Shown piece by piece: positions 26,807 to 35,021 of a DNA stretch of 64,000 nucleotides. This DNA comes from Plantibacter sp. Leaf314. GTDB lineage: Bacteria; Actinomycetota; Actinomycetes; Actinomycetales; Microbacteriaceae. Location: assembly GCF_001423185.1 (NCBI RefSeq), contig NZ_LMOB01000001.1, positions 2,401,889-2,465,888 of the forward strand. The letters are read 5' to 3'. The position numbers were made by a program, and so were the translations under genes. Under the pieces are notes generated by a model, which saw only the letters and a list, made by a program, of their open reading frames with translations, was not told the origin of the DNA and ran no database searches. Positions within the stretch are counted from its first letter, which is position 1. Each line of letters opens with the position of its first letter.

Positions 26807-27637
26807 ATGACACCCGGAGCGAGCGCGGCAGGCGGAACGGGCGGCGGCATCGTGATCGAGGGGCTCACCCTCGGCTTCGGCCGCGGCGCCGCGGCCAAGC
26901 AGATCCTGCGGGGCATCGACCTCGAGGTCCCCGCCGGGCGGATCACCGGACTCGCCGGTGAATCCGGCTCCGGGAAGACCATGACCGGCCTCGCCATCTG
27001 CGGCCTGCTGCCCGCGGGCGCCGACCTCGGCGGGAGCATCCGCTTCGACGGCACCGAACTCGTCGGGCTGAAGCAGCGCACGATGAACCGGTACCGCGGC
27101 ACGGAGATCGCGATGATCTTCCAGGACCCCACCGCGAGCCTGCACCCGATGCTGACCGTCGAGGCGCAACTCGTCGACCACTACCGGCACCACACCGGAG
27201 CGTCGAAGGCGGCGGCGCGTGCGCGGGCGCTCGAGATGCTCGGCCTGGTCGCGGTCCCGAATCCGGAGGCGGCGCTGCGCAAGTATCCGCACCAGTTCTC
27301 GGGCGGACAGCTGCAGCGCATCGCGATCGCCTCGGCACTCATGTGCGACCCGTCCGTCCTCATCGCGGACGAGCCGACCACGGCACTCGACGTGACGGTG
27401 CAGGCCGGCATCCTGCGGCTGCTGCGCAAGCTCTGCGACGAGCTCGGCATCGCGATCATCCTCGTCACCCACGACCTCGGGGTCATGTCCGCCCTCGCCG
27501 ACACGATCGCGGTCATGCGCCTCGGCGAGATCGTGGAGCACGGCACCCGCTTCCAGGTCATCACCGATCCGCAGCACGAGTACACGAAGGCGCTCATCGA
27601 CGCGCTGCCCGACACGGGAACGGAGGCGGCGTCATGA
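26807..27637 (+). CDS. ABC importer I: ATPase (DppD type)
   Basis: 276 residues. Walker A GESGSGKT, signature FSGGQLQR, Walker B LIADEP followed by TTALD, and the switch His in THDLGV are intact. The C-terminal CxxxPRCP extension found in most DppD/OppD proteins is absent; the protein stops soon after QHEYTKALIDALP. The ATG at 26807 follows GAAGGGA; a GTG at 26762 overlapping the upstream stop would add 15 residues. Confidence 0.9.
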   Translation: MTPGASAAGGTGGGIVIEGLTLGFGRGAAAKQILRGIDLEVPAGRITGLAGESGSGKTMTGLAICGLLPAGADLGGSIRFDGTELVGLKQRTMNRYRGTEIAMIFQDPTASLHPMLTVEAQLVDHYRHHTGASKAAARARALEMLGLVAVPNPEAALRKYPHQFSGGQLQRIAIASALMCDPSVLIADEPTTALDVTVQAGILRLLRKLCDELGIAIILVTHDLGVMSALADTIAVMRLGEIVEHGTRFQVITDPQHEYTKALIDALPDTGTEAAS

Positions 27638-28413
27638 CGCTGCTGCACCTCGACGACGTCCGTGTGACGTACAAGCTGCCCGGTCGTGGCTCGCTCAACG
27701 CGGTCGACGGCGTGAGCTTCGAGCTGGAGCCGCGCCAGGTCCTCGGGCTCGTGGGGGAGTCGGGCTGTGGCAAGTCGACGCTCGCCCGTGCCGTGTGCGG
27801 GCTCGAACCCACCTCGGGTGGATCGATCACGTTCAACGGGACGCCCATCGGCAAGCTCGGTCTCCGCAAGCGCCCGCCGGAGCTCCTGCGGATCCAGATG
27901 GTCTTCCAGAACCCCTACGCCTCGCTCAACCCGCGACGGACGATCGGGAGCCAGATCGAGGACGGCCTCCGGGTGAACCCGGTCCGCGACGCCTGGGACG
28001 TCGGTCAGCTCCTCGAACACGTGGAGCTCGACGCCGCCAGCCGGACCCGCTACCCCCACCAGTTCTCCGGAGGGCAGCGGCAGCGCATCGCGATCGCCAG
28101 GGCCATCGCGGCGGGGCCGGAGCTGCTCATCGGTGACGAACCGATCGCCTCGCTCGATGCCTCGTTGCAGGCGCGGGTGGCGAAGCTCATGCGGACGTTG
28201 GCGGTCGAGACCGGGGCGGCGCTGCTGTTCATCAGCCACGACCTGTCCGTCGTCCGCGTGATCGCCGACGACGTCGCCGTGATGAGTGCTGGACGCATCG
28301 TCGAGCACGGCCCGGTGGACCGCGTCTGGTCGGACCCGCAGGACCCGTACACGCAGCGCCTCCTGGCCGCGATCCCCGTCGTCGACGGGCTCGGTACGCT
28401 CCCGGGCGCCTAG
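27634..28413 (+). CDS. ABC importer I: ATPase (DppF type)
   Basis: 259 residues. Walker A GESGCGKST, signature FSGGQRQR, Walker B LLIGDEPIASLD and SHDLSVV. The Q-loop QMVFQNPYASLNPRRTI is DppF-like. It also lacks the cysteine-containing C-terminal extension. 4-nt overlap with the preceding ATPase. Last gene of the operon; a very long hairpin follows. Confidence 0.92.
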   Translation: MTLLHLDDVRVTYKLPGRGSLNAVDGVSFELEPRQVLGLVGESGCGKSTLARAVCGLEPTSGGSITFNGTPIGKLGLRKRPPELLRIQMVFQNPYASLNPRRTIGSQIEDGLRVNPVRDAWDVGQLLEHVELDAASRTRYPHQFSGGQRQRIAIARAIAAGPELLIGDEPIASLDASLQARVAKLMRTLAVETGAALLFISHDLSVVRVIADDVAVMSAGRIVEHGPVDRVWSDPQDPYTQRLLAAIPVVDGLGTLPGA

Positions 28414-28418
28414 GCCGC

Positions 28419-28496
28419 GCTCCCTGTCTCAGGTGCGTCCCGGCGTGTCGGACCCCCCCCTCTCCGACACGCCGGGGCGTTCCTGAGACAGGGAGC
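28419..28496. terminator. Exceptionally long bidirectional hairpin
   Basis: 78 bp. Outer 15-bp arms at 28419-28433 and 28482-28496 and inner 14-bp arms at 28439-28452 and 28463-28476 enclose a 10-nt loop made of eight C residues and TC. The 5-nt segments between them can partly pair. It lies between the convergent importer I and DUF1353 genes. Confidence 0.8.
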
Positions 28497-28531
28497 ATTG
28501 CACCTTCGGAGCGACCCTCGCCCGGAGCGGG

Positions 28532-29299
28532 TCAGCGAAGGGTCGGCGAGACGACCGGGCCGGGGGAGTCGTCGAGGAACGGGCGGTCGATCGTCTCCCG
28601 CACGAGCAGCTCGAGCAGGCGGAACGCGCCGACGGCGACGAGTTGGACGAGCAGCAGCGGTGCCAGCAGCGCACCCGCATACGGCAACCAGACGAGGAGT
28701 CTCCGCTCCTCGCGCCAGAACACCGCCAAGACCGCGGGAGCGATCCCGAGGGCGAGCCACGCGGGGCTCTGCACGCCGAGCAGCGGGGTCACGAGGCCGA
28801 TCGTCGCGGCCACGATCGCCAGCACGCCGAGGACCGACTGCCCGATGAGCACCGCGGCGAGGCGCGGGGCGTGCCGGAGGTACCGTTCCACCGAGACCAC
28901 GGCCCACATCAGCCAGGCGCGGAGGAGCGGCACCCGCTGCTGCCGGAGACCGACCCGGAACTGCCGGTCGTCCTCGAAGCGCTGCGTGAGCGCTTCCTCC
29001 GACGGGAGCCCGAGTGCGAGGGACACCCGGTGGTCGTGCACGATCGCGGGGGCGGACTGGCGGCCGTAGCTGCCGATGAAGCTCCAGAGCACCCCGGGTA
29101 CGGACGCGAGGTCCGTCCGTCGACGCGCGTCGTCCATGTCACGCGCGTCGTCGTGCGCTGGCGCCCAGACGACGGGGCCGTCGGGTGCGTGCTCCTGGAA
29201 CCCGATCCGACGTTCGAGCCGGAACAGGCGGCCGGTCGGGGGGATCTGCGCGAGGTCGATCCGCTGCAGCGGCTGCTCGTCGTCGTCGAGATACGGCAT
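28532..29299 (-). CDS. DUF1353-domain protein with C-terminal membrane helices
   Basis: 255 residues. The N-terminal half has the DUF1353 signature: TDLASVPGVLW at about 62-72, a Gly-Tyr-Gly-type turn (IGSYGRQSAPA), and AIVHDH with His88 and His90. The C-terminal half holds three hydrophobic segments (LAAVLIGQSVLGVLAIVAAT, WLALGIAPAVLAVFW, YAGALLAPLLLVQLVAVGAF). DUF1353 is related to phage-encoded proteins of unknown function, so the join to membrane helices is notable. No function can be given. Confidence 0.7.
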   Translation of the reverse strand: MPYLDDDEQPLQRIDLAQIPPTGRLFRLERRIGFQEHAPDGPVVWAPAHDDARDMDDARRRTDLASVPGVLWSFIGSYGRQSAPAIVHDHRVSLALGLPSEEALTQRFEDDRQFRVGLRQQRVPLLRAWLMWAVVSVERYLRHAPRLAAVLIGQSVLGVLAIVAATIGLVTPLLGVQSPAWLALGIAPAVLAVFWREERRLLVWLPYAGALLAPLLLVQLVAVGAFRLLELLVRETIDRPFLDDSPGPVVSPTLR

Positions 29300-29359
29300 G
29301 CGGACATCATCCCGCAGCCCACCGTCAGGTGTGAGTCACCTGGATGTCGGCCCCTCCGC

Positions 29360-29388
29360 TTGCCGTTGCGTTTCCCACGTCGTAGCGT
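29360..29388 (+). promoter_or_regulatory. Promoter TTGCCG-N17-TAGCGT
   Basis: -35 at 29360-29365 and -10 at 29383-29388, for the metallophosphoesterase gene; would give a leader of about 85 nt. Confidence 0.45.
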
Positions 29389-29478
29389 GGCGTTCCGTTG
29401 CCGTTCAACAGAGTCTGGTCAGATGGTCGAACAGCTGCGATGCGGTTCGGAGAGCATCGCTCGAACGAGAGTTGTCAC

Positions 29479-30417
29479 GTGAGTCTTCGCACGGCCGAGT
29501 ACCCGAGGCCTGATCACTTCCTGCTCCATGTGAGCGACACGCACCTCCTCGCCGGCGGGGGGAGCCTGTACGGAGCGGTCGACAGTGAAACGCACCTGCG
29601 GCAGCTCTTCGCGGAGTTCGAGGCGTCCGGCGGGCGTCCGGAGGCGATCATCTTCACCGGCGACCTCGCCGACAAGGGCGAACCCGACGCGTACGACCGC
29701 ATCCGCGCGATCGTGGAACCAGTCGCCGCGCGTCTCGGTTCCCAGATCATCTGGGTCATGGGCAACCACGACGACCGCCAGGCGTTCCGCGCCGGGCTGT
29801 TCGGTGAGGTCCCCACGACCCGCCCCGTGGACCGCGTCTACGACGTCAACGGCCTCCGGGTCATCAGTCTCGACTCGAGCGTGCCCGGCCACCACCACGG
29901 CGAGGTGTCCGACGCCCAGCTCGACTGGCTCGCCGAGGAGCTCGCGACCACGGCCCCACACGGGACGATCCTGGCCATGCACCACCCGCCGGTGCCGAGC
30001 GTGCTCGACCTGGCCGTGAGCGTGGAGCTGCGCGACCAGCCGAAGCTCGCCGAGGTCCTCGAGGGCTCGGACGTCCGCAGCATCCTCGCCGGACACCTCC
30101 ACTACTCCTCGACCGCGACCTTCGCCGGCATCCCCGTGTCGGTCGCATCGGCGACGTGTTACACCCAGGACCTCAACGTGCCCGTCGGTGGGACCCGAGG
30201 ACGCGACGGTGCCCGGGCGTTCAACCTCGTGCACGTGTACGGGTCGACGGTGCTGCACTCCGTCGTCCCGCTCGGCGAGACGCCCCCGCTCCACTACATC
30301 GACCCCGAGGAGAGCGCCCGCCGCCTCGCGCTCGCGGGCGTCGAGCTCCCGGTGTCGGACACGGTCCGCGTGGAGCCGGAGCCGCCGCTCACGATGCCGA
30401 TCGGCGTGATGGCCTAG
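29479..30417 (+). CDS. Metallophosphoesterase (CpdA-like)
   Basis: 312 residues, calcineurin-like fold with all metal motifs: HVSDTH (Asp20, His22), FTGDLAD (about 59-65), GNHDD (95-99), MHHPP and GHLHY. Resembles class III cyclic-nucleotide phosphodiesterases such as CpdA, so 3',5'-cAMP is a possible substrate, but other phosphoesters cannot be excluded. The GTG at 29479 follows GAGAG; the longer frame has no support. Confidence 0.85.
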   Translation: MSLRTAEYPRPDHFLLHVSDTHLLAGGGSLYGAVDSETHLRQLFAEFEASGGRPEAIIFTGDLADKGEPDAYDRIRAIVEPVAARLGSQIIWVMGNHDDRQAFRAGLFGEVPTTRPVDRVYDVNGLRVISLDSSVPGHHHGEVSDAQLDWLAEELATTAPHGTILAMHHPPVPSVLDLAVSVELRDQPKLAEVLEGSDVRSILAGHLHYSSTATFAGIPVSVASATCYTQDLNVPVGGTRGRDGARAFNLVHVYGSTVLHSVVPLGETPPLHYIDPEESARRLALAGVELPVSDTVRVEPEPPLTMPIGVMA

Positions 30418-30441
30418 GCCTCGCTGCACCGCGACACCCCT

Positions 30442-30461
30442 GGTTTGTGAGCCTGCCGAAG
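30442..30461 (+). repeat. Degenerate single copy of the window's REP-like unit
   Basis: Matches the GAGCCTGTCGAAG unit with few changes (GAGCCTGCCGAAG) in the short gap before the reductase gene. Confidence 0.45.
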
Positions 30462-30506
30462 GGCTGCGACCTCGCCGTTGCGGGAGGACCGTCGCGCGGA
30501 CGCGCC

Positions 30507-30512
30507 TATCGT
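30507..30512 (+). promoter_or_regulatory. -10 box (TATCGT), leaderless start
   Basis: TATCGT, 6 nt before the ATG at 30519. Confidence 0.5.
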
Positions 30513-30518
30513 TGACGG

Positions 30519-31598
30519 ATGACTTCTTCACCGAACCGTCGCACCGCACTCGTCGTCGGCGCCAGTGGCATCACCGGCGCAGCGATCGTGTCACACCTCC
30601 TGGCCGACGGCGACTGGCGCATCCTGGCCCTCTCCCGCAGTGCTCCCGTGTCCCACCCGCAGGTCGAGCACGTCGCCGCCGACCTCCGGAACGCGGACGA
30701 CCTCCGCCGGGTGCTCGGCGGTAGCGGAGTCTCCCACGTGTTCTTCACGGCCTGGTCGCGGCAGGACTCCGAGGCCGAGAACATCCGGGTGAACGGCGGC
30801 ATGGTCCGCGACCTCCTCGCCGCACTGTCGGACGAGCCGGTGCAGCACGTCGCCCTGGTGACCGGCCTCAAGCACTACCTCGGTCCATTCGAGGCCTACG
30901 CGGCGGGCGAGATGCCCGACACCCCGTTCCACGAGGACGAGCCGCGCCTCGACACGCCCAACTTCTACTACGAGCAGGAGGACGAGCTGTTCGCGGCGGC
31001 CGCGCGGTCGGGCTACACCTGGTCGGTGCACCGCTCGCACACGGTGATCGGGCACGCCGTCGGCAACGCGATGAACATGGCGTCGACGATCGCCGTGCAG
31101 GCCTCGCTCTGCAAGCGGCTCGGACGTCCGTTCGTGTTCCCCGGCTCCGAGACCCAGTGGAACGGGCTCACCGACATGACGGACGCCGGACTCCTCGCCG
31201 AGCAGATGCTGTGGGCGGCGACCTCGCCGGCCGGAGCGAACGAGCCGTTCAACATCGTCAACGGCGACGTCTTCCGTTGGCGCTGGATGTGGCCTCGCCT
31301 GGCCGCGTACTTCGGCGTCGAGGCGGAGGGGTTCCGCGACGCACCGCGTCCGCTCGAGCAGCAGATGGTCGGGCTCGAAGGCGAGTGGGCCGAGCTGGTG
31401 GCCGAACACGGTCTGGTCGAGCCCGACCTCGCGCGGGTGGCGTCCTGGTGGCACACCGACGGCGACCTGGGGCGCGACATCGAGGTCGTCACCGACATGA
31501 GCAAGAGCCGTCTCGCCGGGTTCACCGGCTACCGGCGCACCCTGGACGCGTTCACGGCGATCTTCGACCGCCTCCGCGAGGAGCGCATCGTCCCGTGA
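30519..31598 (+). CDS. PRISE-like NAD(P)-dependent SDR reductase
   Basis: 359 residues, extended short-chain dehydrogenase. The dinucleotide motif is VVGASGITG at residues 13-21, and the middle part (HVALVTGLKHYLGPFEAYA) with FYYEQEDELF matches the progesterone-5-beta-reductase/iridoid-synthase-like (PRISE) group, in which Lys and Tyr of those segments are catalytic. These enzymes reduce activated C=C bonds of enones. The natural substrate here is unknown. Isolated gene, convergent with the Stealth gene. Confidence 0.82.
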   Translation: MTSSPNRRTALVVGASGITGAAIVSHLLADGDWRILALSRSAPVSHPQVEHVAADLRNADDLRRVLGGSGVSHVFFTAWSRQDSEAENIRVNGGMVRDLLAALSDEPVQHVALVTGLKHYLGPFEAYAAGEMPDTPFHEDEPRLDTPNFYYEQEDELFAAAARSGYTWSVHRSHTVIGHAVGNAMNMASTIAVQASLCKRLGRPFVFPGSETQWNGLTDMTDAGLLAEQMLWAATSPAGANEPFNIVNGDVFRWRWMWPRLAAYFGVEAEGFRDAPRPLEQQMVGLEGEWAELVAEHGLVEPDLARVASWWHTDGDLGRDIEVVTDMSKSRLAGFTGYRRTLDAFTAIFDRLREERIVP

Positions 31599-31604
31599 GT
31601 CCGG

Positions 31605-31647
31605 TTCGACAGGCTCGGTGACCGCGTCGGTCCCTGAGCCTGTCGAA
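31605..31647. repeat. REP-like palindrome between convergent genes
   Basis: An inverted pair of the unit TTCGACAGGCTC / GAGCCTGTCGAA (31605-31623 and 31629-31647, two mismatches) forming a hairpin between the reductase and Stealth genes. Same family as the cluster at 59361-59468. Confidence 0.75.
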
Positions 31648-31661
31648 GGGCGGGCGCCCGC

Positions 31662-33431
31662 TCAGCTGAGCTTGGCGGGTTCGATCTCCAGGGTGCTCGG
31701 CACGGCGGCCTCGCGCTCCCACGGAGCCGGGAACGGGAAGTAGCGGTCGAGGAAGTCGATCACCGCGGTGGTGCGCTCCTCGACGGAGATCTCCGGGCGG
31801 CTGCCGTCGTTCAGGCAGAACATGTCCTGGTCGCGTCGCTTCAGGAGCCGCTCCATCTGTCCGAGCGACTGCTTGAGCGTGGTCTCGATGTAGCGGACCT
31901 TCGCCTGGGTCTGCTGCACCGCTCGCCCGGTCATGAGGCCGTAGTAGTGGTAGAACGAGTTCGTCACCGAGATGTTGTCGGCCGCGCGGAAGGCACTGTG
32001 GGCCGTCGAACGGAACTCCTCGGCGAACTCCTGTTCCATCTCCGCCATGATGCTGCGGCGGAGCGGTGCGGCGCAGTGCTCGAGGTGCCTCGTGGTGACG
32101 CGTCCGAAGCGCTCGTGCAGGAGGCGACGGTTCACGCGGGCGGCGTTCTCGAAGCCGCTGCGGGACGGGTCGTTCGCGCCGAGACCGATACGGGTCGTCG
32201 CCTCGACGAACTTGCTGATCCCGCCGGGTGAGAAGAACAGCTCGGGGCTGATCGGCCGGCCGAGGAACATGTCGTCGTTGGAGTACAGGAAGTGCTCCGA
32301 GAGCCCCTCGATGCGGTGGAGCTGGCTCTCGACGGCCATGGAGTTGTGCGTCGGGAGGGCATCGAGGTCGGCGAAGAACTCCTCGCTGCGCACGATGGTG
32401 ACCTTGGGGTGCTCCGCCAGCCATTCGGGCGCGGGGGAGTCGGTCGCGATGAAGATGCGCCGGATCCACGGGGCGAAGGTGTGGACGCTGCGGAGCGCGT
32501 ACTTCAGCTCGTTGATCTGGCGGAACCGGGCGTCGGAGTCATCGCCGTCGCCGACGACGTAGCTCTGCATGCGCTTCGCCCTGGCGCGCTGGAACTCCTC
32601 CGACGAGCCGTCGACCCACGAGAACACGAGGTCGATGTCGAAGGTGACGTCGCTCGCGAGCGCGCCGAACATGTGCTCGAGGGTGCGCCAGGTGCGGCCG
32701 TACCGTTCGACGGTGGTCTCGACCGCCTCCGTGCGCGGCATGTAGGTGCGCATGAGGACGTTCTCGACCGGAGCGGTGATCTCCTCGTCGCCGAACCGCC
32801 AGAACTCGAGCTGCAGCGCCGTCTCCATGCCGTAGCGGAGGCGGCCGAGCGGTTCGATGCGCGGTCGGTAGAGGCGGAACACCTCGGCCTTGCGCGAGCC
32901 GGCGAGCAGGCCGTCGGAGAGGAGGTGCGGTTCGCCGGCGGGCTTCATGGAGTCCATGCGCGCCTTAATCGGGACGCTGTAGAAGGGTTCGTCGGCGAAC
33001 GCCTCGGCGAGGGCGGCCTGCAGGCGCTTCCGGAGCGAGCGGTCGATGACGATGACGGGGCGGTCGTGCTCCCCGCGGATGAGGAGGTACTCGATCTCCG
33101 CCGCGTCGAGCGCCTCGGCGACGGCGAGGAGGTCTTCGACCATCGACTGCTGCGGAGTGAGGTGCCCGTTGATGAGCGTGTAGATGCCCTTGCGCTGGAC
33201 CACGTCGGGGCGCTCGAACCGCGGTGAGCGGGAGCCGCCGGTGACGAGCACGAGTTCCGGAGCCGTGGTGAACGGGAGTTCCGGCGGATTGGAGTCCTTC
33301 ACGGTACTGGTGAAGGCCGTCGGTGCCTGAGTGCCGACGGTGATCCGCTGGTCGTCGAGTTCGTTCGTGATCGTGTCCGCCTCTGGTCTGCTGGGGAGTG
33401 GGTTCCTCGTTATTGTACGGCCGTCGTCCAC
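31662..33431 (-). CDS. Stealth-family phosphotransferase
   Basis: The Stealth domain transfers hexose-1-phosphate from UDP-sugar to a glycan; bacterial members build phosphoglycan capsules and the human relative is GlcNAc-1-phosphotransferase. All four conserved regions are present: DIDLVFSWVDG (about 265-275), RFRQINELKYALRSV...RIFIATD (302-331), HFLYSNDDMFLGRP (about 378) and FCLND (about 545). A 260-residue N-terminal region is extra. The start is doubtful: the GTG at 33431 lies upstream of a good -10-like TACAAT (33413-33418, minus strand), and the next usable start is a GTG at 33302. No other glycan genes adjoin. Confidence 0.85.
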   Translation of the reverse strand: MDDGRTITRNPLPSRPEADTITNELDDQRITVGTQAPTAFTSTVKDSNPPELPFTTAPELVLVTGGSRSPRFERPDVVQRKGIYTLINGHLTPQQSMVEDLLAVAEALDAAEIEYLLIRGEHDRPVIVIDRSLRKRLQAALAEAFADEPFYSVPIKARMDSMKPAGEPHLLSDGLLAGSRKAEVFRLYRPRIEPLGRLRYGMETALQLEFWRFGDEEITAPVENVLMRTYMPRTEAVETTVERYGRTWRTLEHMFGALASDVTFDIDLVFSWVDGSSEEFQRARAKRMQSYVVGDGDDSDARFRQINELKYALRSVHTFAPWIRRIFIATDSPAPEWLAEHPKVTIVRSEEFFADLDALPTHNSMAVESQLHRIEGLSEHFLYSNDDMFLGRPISPELFFSPGGISKFVEATTRIGLGANDPSRSGFENAARVNRRLLHERFGRVTTRHLEHCAAPLRRSIMAEMEQEFAEEFRSTAHSAFRAADNISVTNSFYHYYGLMTGRAVQQTQAKVRYIETTLKQSLGQMERLLKRRDQDMFCLNDGSRPEISVEERTTAVIDFLDRYFPFPAPWEREAAVPSTLEIEPAKLS

Positions 33432-33477
33432 TCGCGGCGTCAGCTTGTCGGCGACGGGGCCTCCGGTGCCGTCCGGC

Positions 33478-33483
33478 TACGAT
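33478..33483 (+). promoter_or_regulatory. -10 box (TACGAT), leaderless start of CCA gene
   Basis: TACGAT, 7 nt before the ATG at 33491. Confidence 0.5.
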
Positions 33484-33490
33484 TGATCCC

Positions 33491-34942
33491 ATGGTGAGCG
33501 TGGCGGAATCCTTGGTGCGCCTGCGGGACCTGGCCTCGTCGCCCGTGGTCGCCCGGGTCGCGACGGTGTTCGCCGAAGCCGGCTTCGAGCTGGCCCTCGT
33601 GGGTGGTCCGGTCCGCGATGCGATGCTCGGTCGGCAGGTCAGCGACCTCGACTTCACCTCGAACGCCTCACCCGATCAGATCCTCTCCGTGCTGAAGCCG
33701 ATCGCGAGCGCGTGGTGGGACGTCGGCCGCGACTTCGGCACGATCGGTGCGAAGGTGTCCGTCGTCGACGACGCCGGGGTCGAGCACGCCGACACGGTCG
33801 AGATCACGACCTACCGGGCCGACGCGTACGACGGCGTGACACGGAAGCCCGTCGTCGCGTTCGGCGACACCCTCGAGGACGATCTGCGGCGACGCGACTT
33901 CACCGTCAACTCGATGGCGCTCCGCGTGCCCGAGATCACCCTGGTGGACCCCTCCGGCGGGGTCGAGGACCTCGTCGCCCAGCTGCTGCGGACGCCGAGC
34001 GCCCCCGAGGTCTCCTTCGGCGACGACCCGCTGCGCATGCTCCGGGCCGCCCGGTTCGCCTCGCAGCTCGGGTTCCACCCCTCGGACGACGTCGTGCAGG
34101 CGATGGAGGAACGTCGCGAGACCATCTCCATCGTGAGCCCCGAGCGCATCCAGGCCGAGCTCGGCAAACTGCTCGCGACCGACCGTCCGCGGGCCGGCCT
34201 CGAGCTGCTCGTCGACACCGGCATCGCCGACCTCGTCCTCCCCGAGCTGCCCGCGCTCCGGCTGGAGCCCGACGAGCACCACCACCACAAGGACGTCTAC
34301 CAGCACTCGCTCACCGTGCTCGAGCAGGCGATCGGCTACGAGCACGCACGCCACCCCGGTGAGGCGCCGGACCTCGTCCTCCGCTGGGCCGCGCTCCTGC
34401 ACGACATCGGCAAGCCGGCCACCAAGAAGATCGGCCCCGGCGCCGCGGTGACCTTCTACCACCACGACCTCGTGGGTGCGAAGCTCGCGAAGAAGCGCCT
34501 CACCGCGCTCCGTTACGACGGCGACACCATCAAGAGCGTCGCGCGGCTCGTCGAGCTGCACATGCGGTTCTTCGGGTACTCGGAGGGCGTGTGGGCGGAC
34601 TCGGCGGTGCGGCGCTACGTGCGCGACGCCGGCCCGCTGCTCGAACGGCTCCACATGCTCGTCCGGGCCGACGTCACGACCCGCAACCGCCGCAAGGCCG
34701 ACCGGCTCGGTTTCGCCTACGACGACCTGGAGCACCGCATCGTCGAGCTCCAGGAGCAGGAGGAGCTGGAATCGGTCCGCCCGGACCTCGACGGCAACCG
34801 CATCCAGGAGGTGCTCGGCATCGCGCCCGGTCGCGAGGTCGGCGAGGCCTACCGCTGGCTGCTGGAGCTGCGCCTCGACGAGGGCCCGCTCGGCGAGGAG
34901 GAGGCCACGCGTCGGCTCCTCGAGTGGTGGTCCTCACGCTGA
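33491..34942 (+). CDS. cca: CCA-adding tRNA nucleotidyltransferase
   Basis: Adds or repairs the 3'-CCA end of tRNAs. 483 residues. The nucleotidyltransferase head shows GGPVRDAMLG and the metal-binding SDLDF; RRRDFTVNSMA and RAARFASQLGF follow, and the C-terminal half carries an HD domain (HHHHKDVYQHSL, LLHDIGKP). The ATG at 33491 has a -10 box 7 nt upstream and starts the conserved region; the longer frame is unsupported. Probably essential housekeeping. Confidence 0.95.
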   Translation: MVSVAESLVRLRDLASSPVVARVATVFAEAGFELALVGGPVRDAMLGRQVSDLDFTSNASPDQILSVLKPIASAWWDVGRDFGTIGAKVSVVDDAGVEHADTVEITTYRADAYDGVTRKPVVAFGDTLEDDLRRRDFTVNSMALRVPEITLVDPSGGVEDLVAQLLRTPSAPEVSFGDDPLRMLRAARFASQLGFHPSDDVVQAMEERRETISIVSPERIQAELGKLLATDRPRAGLELLVDTGIADLVLPELPALRLEPDEHHHHKDVYQHSLTVLEQAIGYEHARHPGEAPDLVLRWAALLHDIGKPATKKIGPGAAVTFYHHDLVGAKLAKKRLTALRYDGDTIKSVARLVELHMRFFGYSEGVWADSAVRRYVRDAGPLLERLHMLVRADVTTRNRRKADRLGFAYDDLEHRIVELQEQEELESVRPDLDGNRIQEVLGIAPGREVGEAYRWLLELRLDEGPLGEEEATRRLLEWWSSR

Positions 34943-34992
34943 CCTCGTCACAGCCCGTCCCTGGCACTTCGCGGGCCTTCAGACTGAACTGC

Positions 34993-34998
34993 TAGCCT
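34993..34998 (+). promoter_or_regulatory. -10 box (TAGCCT) of the sugar-type binding protein gene
   Basis: TAGCCT, 23 nt before the ATG at 35022, leaving a short leader with GAACGAAGG as ribosome site. No clear -35. Confidence 0.4.
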
Positions 34999-35021
34999 CC
35001 CTGAGGTTCCCGGAACGAAGG

